Shown here piece by piece: positions 58,909-64,000 of a stretch of 64,000 bases of DNA. The position numbers were made by a program, and so were the translations under genes. The notes below the pieces were generated by a model. The model was not told the origin of the DNA, made no database searches, and saw only the letters and a list, made by a program, of their open reading frames with translations. Positions within the stretch are counted from its first letter, which is position 1. Every line of letters begins with the position of its first letter. Source of the stretch: Nannocystis exedens (GTDB taxonomy: Bacteria; Myxococcota_A; Polyangia; Nannocystales; Nannocystaceae); contig NZ_NETK01000001.1 in NCBI RefSeq assembly GCF_002343915.1, forward strand, positions 4,908,001-4,972,000, written 5' to 3'.

Positions 58909-60540
58909 ATGTCGCACGTCCCGCCTGAATTTGCCTCACGACCTCGCCGGCGCGCGCGGCTCTCGGCTCGCGCCCCCGCACCCGCCGCCGGCCCCTCCTT
59001 GCTCGCAGTCGTCCCTCCGTCCGCTTCGGTGAATGCGCGAGCCCCGACCGCCCACTCCCGGAGATCGTCCGCACGCGCCCGCCCGCCCGGCCTCGCGCCA
59101 CGGCTCGCGGCGCGCTCCTCCCTCGCGCCACGGCTCGCGGCGCGCTCCTCCCTCGCGCCCGCCGCGGACGTCCCGGTCGCGGCGCCGCCCCGAAAGCTCG
59201 CCGACGCCTTCGCCCGACACGCCGCGGTCGACTCGTCCCTCCGCCGGCCCGCCGCGCCCTCCTCCCCCGCGCGGCGGCTCACCTCGGATGCGTCCGCGCC
59301 TGCCCTCCTCGCGCGACGGCTCACCGCCGACTCGTCCGCGCCTCCCCGCCGGCCCGCCGCGTGTTCATCCTCCCTCCTCACGCGACGGCGCACCGCCGCC
59401 TCGTCCACCCCCGTCTCCCTCCTCGCGCGACGGTTCACCGCCGATGCGTCCGTGCGCCTCCGCCGGCCCGCCAGTGCTTCGTCCCGTGCCTCCGCCACCT
59501 TCGCCCCTGCCCTCGCCAGGCGGTGCGTGCCGACCTCGCAAGCTTCCACCGCGAGCGCTCCGGCGCCCACCCCGGCGCCGGCTCGCACGAGCCGCGCGAA
59601 CCCACGGGCATCGGCCGCACGGGCCGAGAGCGCCGCGCGATCTCCGGCTGCGAGCGCCAAGCCTTCGCCCGCGAAAGCACGACCTTCGGGGTCCCCCCTC
59701 GCACTCGAGCCCGCCTCCGAGCGCCGTCCGGAGCCCGCGCCCGCGGTGAACTCGCGCCCTCCGAAGCGGTCCTCTGCGCCCGTGGCCGAGCTGCGGCCGC
59801 CCTCGCCGACCGCGGCGAATCGCTCGAGCACAGCCGCAGCGCTCGTCTCGGTCTCGCGTCGATCGGTCACGCGCGACTGTGCCTTGCCCGCGCTTCGGGC
59901 CTTGTTGGTCGAGCCCGGCGAGTGTGCCCGTCATCCCGGGGCGCTCGCCCGCGAGCTCGCCCCGGGCCTGTGCGAGCTCGTCGCCTGCGCCGTGGCGGGG
60001 GGCCGGATGGAGATCCCCGACCGCCGCGAACTCGCGGCCACCGGGCTCGGCCCTGCCGGGCTGTTCCATCGCGCGCGGCTCGGCACCTGCAGCGAGCGCC
60101 TCGAGTTCGCGCTCGCCGCCCCGTCCCCGGGTGTCCATGCGTACATGCTCGGAGGGCCAGGCCGGATCGATACGACCGCCGCCGTGCTCGAGCTCGAGGC
60201 GCTGCTCGGCCAGCCCCCTGGTCCGGTGGGCACCGTCGTCGCCTTCCCGGCTCGCGGCACCGCTCTGTTCATCGCCCCGGGCGCGCGTCGACTGCGGCGT
60301 TCGCTGGTCGCCTGGGGCCTGCGGCAGTTCTGGTGCGCCGAGCCCGAAGCGGCCCCGCTCGACCTGGGCGACACCCTCCGCTTCATGGCCGGCTGGGCGC
60401 GCGACGCCTATCGCACCCTCCCCGGCCCGGTCTCGCCGCTGCTCTACTGGCACCACCAGGGCAAGCTCAGCGTGCTCGGCGACCTCGACCTCTCGCACCT
60501 GCCGAGAGAGCTGGCGCGGTTGGTCCTCGCCGGCACCTGA
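58909..60540 (+). CDS. protein of unknown function with low-complexity Ala/Arg/Pro/Ser N-terminus
   Basis: The last ~220 residues (from about 59870) look like an ordinary globular domain: LPALRALLVEPGECARHPGA, RMEIPDRRELAATGLGP, FALAAPSPGVHAYMLGGPG, TTAAVLELEALLG, GTVVAFPARGTALFIAPGAR, PVSPLLYWHHQGKLSVLGD. I do not recognise the family. The preceding ~320 residues are Arg/Ala/Ser/Pro-rich with short internal duplications (APRLAARSSL twice near 59095-59150) and may be either a disordered arm or untranslated DNA read in frame; there is no clear later ATG before 60007, though TTG 59881 is possible. The stop is followed by a perfect 24-bp palindrome of the dispersed family. Confidence 0.5.
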   Translation: MSHVPPEFASRPRRRARLSARAPAPAAGPSLLAVVPPSASVNARAPTAHSRRSSARARPPGLAPRLAARSSLAPRLAARSSLAPAADVPVAAPPRKLADAFARHAAVDSSLRRPAAPSSPARRLTSDASAPALLARRLTADSSAPPRRPAACSSSLLTRRRTAASSTPVSLLARRFTADASVRLRRPASASSRASATFAPALARRCVPTSQASTASAPAPTPAPARTSRANPRASAARAESAARSPAASAKPSPAKARPSGSPLALEPASERRPEPAPAVNSRPPKRSSAPVAELRPPSPTAANRSSTAAALVSVSRRSVTRDCALPALRALLVEPGECARHPGALARELAPGLCELVACAVAGGRMEIPDRRELAATGLGPAGLFHRARLGTCSERLEFALAAPSPGVHAYMLGGPGRIDTTAAVLELEALLGQPPGPVGTVVAFPARGTALFIAPGARRLRRSLVAWGLRQFWCAEPEAAPLDLGDTLRFMAGWARDAYRTLPGPVSPLLYWHHQGKLSVLGDLDLSHLPRELARLVLAGT

Positions 60541-61133
60541 GCCTCGAACCATCTCTCAGGACATGTTTTATAAAACATGTCCCATCGATTCGACACTTTC
60601 GGGTCATGTCCCGATGCACAGCTCACCCGCCGTCGCGACTGTCCGCAGCGATGCCTCCCTCGCGCATCCTCAGCTCGCGCGAGGCTATACCCCCGAGAGC
60701 TCGATGCGAGATCACCGAGCCGCGCCACCAGCTCCGCGGCCGGAGTTTCGCGCGGTCCTCACGCCGCGCTGCGAGCTGCGGAGAAAGTGTGCGGAGGGAA
60801 GCATCTCGACCCATGCGAGACCGACGAGCAACGAAACCGGCGCCGCGGGGCTTGCTATGAGCGTCCGAGCGTCGCCCCCGCCCGAGCGACTCGACCCGCG
60901 GCTCTCGACGCGACTGCAACGTGGCCCAAGCGAAGCACCTCCCGCCGCTCGCACCCGCCCGAGACCACGCACCACCCGAGCGCTGCGCGGCACCTCGGCG
61001 GTGCATTTCGGTGAACCTCGCAAGCTCCTGCCGTCGACCCGGCGGCTTTGCCGCCGCCTTCCGATCACTCCTGCAACCCCCGTCCTGCGCGCGCCGCTTC
61101 CGCCTCGTCCCTCGCCTGCTAGGCTCGCCGCGT
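60541..61133. other. intergenic with long palindrome
   Basis: About 590 bases without a supported gene. At 60559-60582 is a perfect 24-base palindrome (GGACATGTTTTA joined to its reverse complement), then another copy at 60598-60620 (TTTCGGGTCATGTCCCGATG). The rest shows only unsupported Arg/Pro/Ser-rich frames. Confidence 0.6.
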
Positions 61134-62177
61134 ATGCCGCGTCCCATCGACAACCCGCCGAACCCGTGGCTGTCGACCCACGTCGAGTACTTCGGCGAGC
61201 CGCCGCCGGCCGGCCTCGAGGTGTTCGAGGAGGACGCGCGCAGCGTCGTCAGCACCAACGACAGCCCCGACATCCCGTTCCGCTACAGCGTCAACCCGTA
61301 CCGCGGCTGCTATCACGGCTGCGCCTATTGTTACGCCCGGCCGACTCACCAGTACCTCGGCTGGGGCGCAGGCACCGACTTCGAGCGCAAGATCGTCGCC
61401 AAGGTCAACGCGCCGGCCCTGCTGCGGCAGTTCCTCGCCCGCCCCAAGTGGACCCGCGAGCTGCTCGCCTTCAGCGGCGTCACCGATTGCTACCAGCCGC
61501 TGGAGGCCCACTACGGGCTCACGCGCGGCTGCCTCGAGGCTTGCCTCGAGTTCGCCAACCCGGTCGGCGTCATCACCAAGGGTCCGCTGGTCGCCCGTGA
61601 CGTCGACCTCCTGGCCGAGCTGAACCGCCGCGCCTGGGCCTCGGTGACGATCAGCATCCCCTTCATCGACGACGCCATGGCCCGGCGGATCGAGCCCTCG
61701 GTCGCGCGGCCGTCGAAGCGGTTCGACGCGCTCGCCAGGTTGAGCGCCGCCGGCGTCCGCACCGGCGTCGCCGTCGCCCCCGTGATCCCCGGCCTCAACG
61801 ACAGCCAGATCCCCCAGATCCTCGCGCGCGCCCGCGAGTGCGGCGCCCAGAACGCCTTCCTCACCCTCCTGCGCCTCCCGGCCGAGGTCTTGCCGGTGTT
61901 CGAGGGCCGCCTCAAGGAGGCCGAGCCGCTGCGGCACGCGCATGTCCTCTCGGCCATCCGCGACGTCCGCCGCGGCGCCCTCAACAACGCCGAGTTCGGC
62001 CGGCGCATGGAGGGCGAGGGTCCGCGCTGGCAGGCCATCGAGCAGCTGTTCGAGCTGCACGCGCGCCGCCTCGGCTTCAACACCGACCCGCCGCGGCTGC
62101 CCGCCCAGGCGACCATGCGCGTCGAACCTGCCCCGAAGACCAGGCCCCGGCAGCGCTCGCTGTTCGGCGACGACTGA
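61134..62177 (+). CDS. PA0069-family radical SAM protein
   Basis: 347 residues. The radical-SAM cluster motif is YRGCYHGCAYCYARPTHQYL (CxxxCxxC), preceded by NDSPDIPFRYSVNPY as in PA0069/SplB-related proteins. Later motifs fit: SGVTDCYQPLEAHYGLTRGC, VGVITKGPLVARDVDLL, TISIPFIDDAMARRIEP, VAPVIPGLNDSQI, FLTLLRLP. The family is widespread but its reaction is unknown; relatives include spore photoproduct lyase-like enzymes. Transcribed toward a repeat array that separates it from the convergent methyltransferase gene. Confidence 0.9.
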   Translation: MPRPIDNPPNPWLSTHVEYFGEPPPAGLEVFEEDARSVVSTNDSPDIPFRYSVNPYRGCYHGCAYCYARPTHQYLGWGAGTDFERKIVAKVNAPALLRQFLARPKWTRELLAFSGVTDCYQPLEAHYGLTRGCLEACLEFANPVGVITKGPLVARDVDLLAELNRRAWASVTISIPFIDDAMARRIEPSVARPSKRFDALARLSAAGVRTGVAVAPVIPGLNDSQIPQILARARECGAQNAFLTLLRLPAEVLPVFEGRLKEAEPLRHAHVLSAIRDVRRGALNNAEFGRRMEGEGPRWQAIEQLFELHARRLGFNTDPPRLPAQATMRVEPAPKTRPRQRSLFGDD

Positions 62178-62228
62178 CCTCCTCCCACCTGCCCCCCGGG
62201 GCCAGAGCACTCCCCCGAAACCGTGCGA

Positions 62229-62405
62229 TCGTCCCCGGGTCCTGACCGAAGGGACAGCCGCCTCCTCTGCCCCTCCGCGCCTGCCCCGAAGGCCAGCCGC
62301 CGCCTCCGCATCCACCTGCTCCGAAGACCAGCCGCCTCTGTTTCGCGCTGCCCTGAGCCCAGCCGCCGCGCCGGCGCTCCCACACCTGCCCCGAAGTTCA
62401 GCCCC
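62229..62405. repeat. short array of CCTG(C/T)CCCGAAG-type repeats
   Basis: Five to six spaced copies, each close to CCTGCCCCGAAGGCCAGCCG: at about 62236-62260 (degenerate), 62280-62300, 62310-62331, 62345-62368 (degenerate) and 62385-62404, about 25-40 bases apart. These are GC-shifted forms of the CTGTCC-N-GGACAG family, between convergent genes. Confidence 0.65.
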
Positions 62406-62412
62406 CGCGTTC

Positions 62413-63453
62413 TCAGCTCCAGCGCGCCCGCACGATCCAGAACCCGGGGGCCTCCTGAACCTCGATCTGCGCTCGCGTGTCCTTCAGCACCTGGACCAGG
62501 CGGCCCGAGCGATTGACCACGAACCATGCCTCGCCGCCCTCGCGCAGCCAGTGGGGCAGCGGTTTGACCAGCGCTGCGAACGCCTCCGGGGGCGCGTGGG
62601 TCGGCGGGTTGACCAGCGCCAGCTCGACCGTCCCGCGCCACGGGTGGGCCGCGGGCAGCCCGTCGGACAGCAGCGCCTCGACGCGCTCGCAGCCGAGGCG
62701 GGCCGCGTTCTCGCGCACCAGGCCGGCGGCGATCACGTTGCTCTCGACCGCCAGGACATGTCCTTTCGGCCATCTCTTGGCGGCCCACAGCGCCAGCGGC
62801 CCGATCCCCGCCCCGAGGTCGATCACGCGGCGCGGCGTCGGCAGCTCGGCCGCGGCCAGCGCCGTCAGCAGCGCGCGGGTCCCGTCGTCGAGGTGTTTGC
62901 GGCAGAACACCCCGGGCGCGGACAGCAGCGGCACCTCGCCGAGCAGTGGTTCGGCGATTTCGTAGCGCACCGCGAGCAGCTCGGCGGTCGCCTGTGGGTT
63001 GAAGCGGTCGGACTTCTCCGCGCTCAGCAGGTGGTAGCCGCGGTCGCGCGCCACCGTCTCGCACGAGCCGAGCAGCGCCTCGATCGTGCGGGCCAGCGAC
63101 GCCGCGCCCTTGTCTTTGCGGACGGCGCACAGGAGGCGTCCGCCGGGCAGCAGGACCGCGGCTGCGAGGGCCAGGCAGGCCTCGGAGAAATCCTTGCCGA
63201 GGTGCGCGCGCGGCCACACCGCGGCGGCACGGAAGCGCGGGGTGGTGTCGACTGCCCACGGAGCGACGAGCGCCGCCGGTGCCTCGGCAGACTGCTCGCG
63301 GACGTCGACGGCCCAGCGCGTGGCCCCCGGGCGCAGACCGGGCAGCGGTCCGCCGTACACCAGCGCCAGCGCTTGCGGCGGCAGCTCCTGAACCGCCTGG
63401 GCGAGCAGGCGCACGCCCGGGTCCGAGGGATTAAAGAGGTTCTCGCCCTGCAC
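62413..63453 (-). CDS. RsmC/RlmG-like class I methyltransferase
   Basis: 346 residues with an N-terminal degenerate half (LALVYGGPLPGLRPGAT, GGRLLCAVRKDKGAASLA) and a catalytic C-terminal half: RRVIDLGAGIGPLALWAA (motif I), LAVESNVIAAGLVREN (acidic motif II) and LALVNPPTHAP, the NPP(F/T) motif of base N-methyltransferases. This two-lobed layout matches RsmC/RlmG, which methylate guanines in rRNA; the usual NPPFH is NPPTH here. It ends LREGGEAWFVVNRSG, the family's typical last strands. A dispersed repeat is in frame at 62755-62775 (WPKGHVLAVE). Convergent with the radical SAM gene. Confidence 0.82.
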   Translation of the reverse strand: MQGENLFNPSDPGVRLLAQAVQELPPQALALVYGGPLPGLRPGATRWAVDVREQSAEAPAALVAPWAVDTTPRFRAAAVWPRAHLGKDFSEACLALAAAVLLPGGRLLCAVRKDKGAASLARTIEALLGSCETVARDRGYHLLSAEKSDRFNPQATAELLAVRYEIAEPLLGEVPLLSAPGVFCRKHLDDGTRALLTALAAAELPTPRRVIDLGAGIGPLALWAAKRWPKGHVLAVESNVIAAGLVRENAARLGCERVEALLSDGLPAAHPWRGTVELALVNPPTHAPPEAFAALVKPLPHWLREGGEAWFVVNRSGRLVQVLKDTRAQIEVQEAPGFWIVRARWS

Positions 63454-63849
63454 GGCGCGGAGGGATAACAGCGGGGCGCCTGGCGCGCAATTCAGCTCGT
63501 GTGATCGCGGTCGTCATCGCCTTCGCCCGCGTCAGCGCACGCACGGGAGCGACCCGGGCGAACGCCCCCGGAGCGGCCCCTGCATGCGCACCCGACACCG
63601 CCTTCACCCGTGATCGGGCGCGGGCTGCCAGGCAAATGCGCCCCGATGCAAGATTGGGGGTGGACCCGCGATACGGCCCGTGTTAAAGCACCTGCGGACC
63701 CTCCGCCGACCTGGCGTGTATTCGCCGCGGTCGCCGTCGGGCCCATGTGCTTGTTGGAGCTCTCGGCGACTCCTCCGCGGGTCGCCGCGCGGGTCCGGCT
63801 ACCGAGGCGTGGCCGCCCGTGTCTGGCCCGTCATCGTCCCAGGATCTGC
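63454..63849. other. intergenic upstream of the methyltransferase and the last gene
   Basis: About 400 bases between two divergent genes; both promoters should be here. No repeat of the dispersed family and no strong hairpin was noticed. Confidence 0.5.
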
Positions 63850-64000
63850 GTGTCCACACTCGAAGCGTTCCTCCCCCTGTTCGAGCCGGAGTCGCTGGCG
63901 AAGATCGCCAGCAAGAAGGCGTACGCCGCCGGCGTCGAGCTGTTCGAGGCCAAGGCCGTCAGCGACATCGTCTTCGCCGGTAACTGTCTCAAAGGCAAGG
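63850..64000 (+). CDS. start of a gene running off the window (possible SWIM zinc-finger/SNF2-associated protein)
   Basis: From GTG 63850: VSTLEAFLPLFEPESLAKIA, then SKKAYAAGVELFEAKAVSDI and VFAGNCLKGK to the window end (50 codons, no stop). The phrase 'a..kay..G..l....v.di...G..lkG.v' resembles the N-terminus of SWIM zinc-finger/SNF2-helicase-associated proteins, but the length is too short to be sure. No clear SD; the start is chosen because sensible coding begins there. Confidence 0.5.
   Translation, partial: MSTLEAFLPLFEPESLAKIASKKAYAAGVELFEAKAVSDIVFAGNCLKGK

Noticed and set aside
62229..62405. Possible CRISPR array
   Set aside because: Units are short (~20 bases), variable and unevenly spaced, with no cas genes nearby; they fit the dispersed repeat family.

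Overview
The window is very GC-rich (roughly 70% or more by eye) with strongly GC-biased third codon positions. Its gene content suggests a myxobacterium, most likely of the Nannocystis/Enhygromyxa type. Pointers are a secreted FG-GAP/VCBS-repeat protein ending in a Thr/Gly/Pro-rich linker plus a MYXO-CTERM-like tail, large secreted proteins built of carboxypeptidase-regulatory-like domains, many small lipoproteins, an AhpD-like/PAS/GGDEF/EAL protein, and a B12-dependent ribonucleotide reductase. Taxonomy is inferred from gene style only.

Layout. 1-9.3 kb is signalling-rich: the tail of a metallo-beta-lactamase-fold hydrolase, a single-domain response regulator, a PAS-PAS-GGDEF-EAL protein, a coupled miaE/VOC pair on the minus strand, and a histidine kinase and OmpR-type regulator separated by a Fic AMPylase gene that overlaps the regulator. 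9.3-16.5 kb has an acyl-lipid desaturase and two tandem ~990-residue membrane-anchored paralogues with a C-terminal PDZ domain. 16.5-17.8 kb is gene-poor and carries a 69-bp tandem repeat. 17.8-23 kb encodes a YhaO/YhaN (SbcDC-like) nuclease-ATPase pair. 23-34 kb has asparagine synthetase, a zinc-ribbon methyltransferase, tRNA-Asp with a terminator, a winged-helix-like protein, NrdJ, and a CtpA-type protease followed by a YibQ-like polysaccharide deacetylase. 34-40 kb has an FHA membrane protein, the VCBS protein, tRNA-Arg, and a subtilase with a hydrophobic C-terminal membrane region.

40-47.6 kb holds a bfd-bfr iron-storage pair behind two Fur-box-like palindromes, a compact minus-strand operon (Crp/Fnr regulator, S41 lipoprotein, LolA-like lipoprotein), a roadblock-like small protein, a third S41 protease and an XRE regulator with a clear terminator. 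47.6-64 kb has a TonB-dependent receptor, proC, a remarkable CxxC-array protein, lipoproteins, a secreted ComEA-like HhH protein, a beta-barrel candidate, an alpha/beta hydrolase, a TPR-like protein, an unknown protein with a low-complexity N-terminus, a PA0069-type radical SAM protein, an RsmC-like methyltransferase, and the first codons of a gene that runs off the end.

The most striking feature not explained by genes is a dispersed short inverted-repeat family (core GGACATGTCC or CTGTCC-N4-5-GGACAG, with many variants). It sits at a large share of gene junctions and also in frame inside several genes. Clusters occur at about 22983-23041, 37132-37206, 55661-55740, 60559-60620 and 62229-62405.
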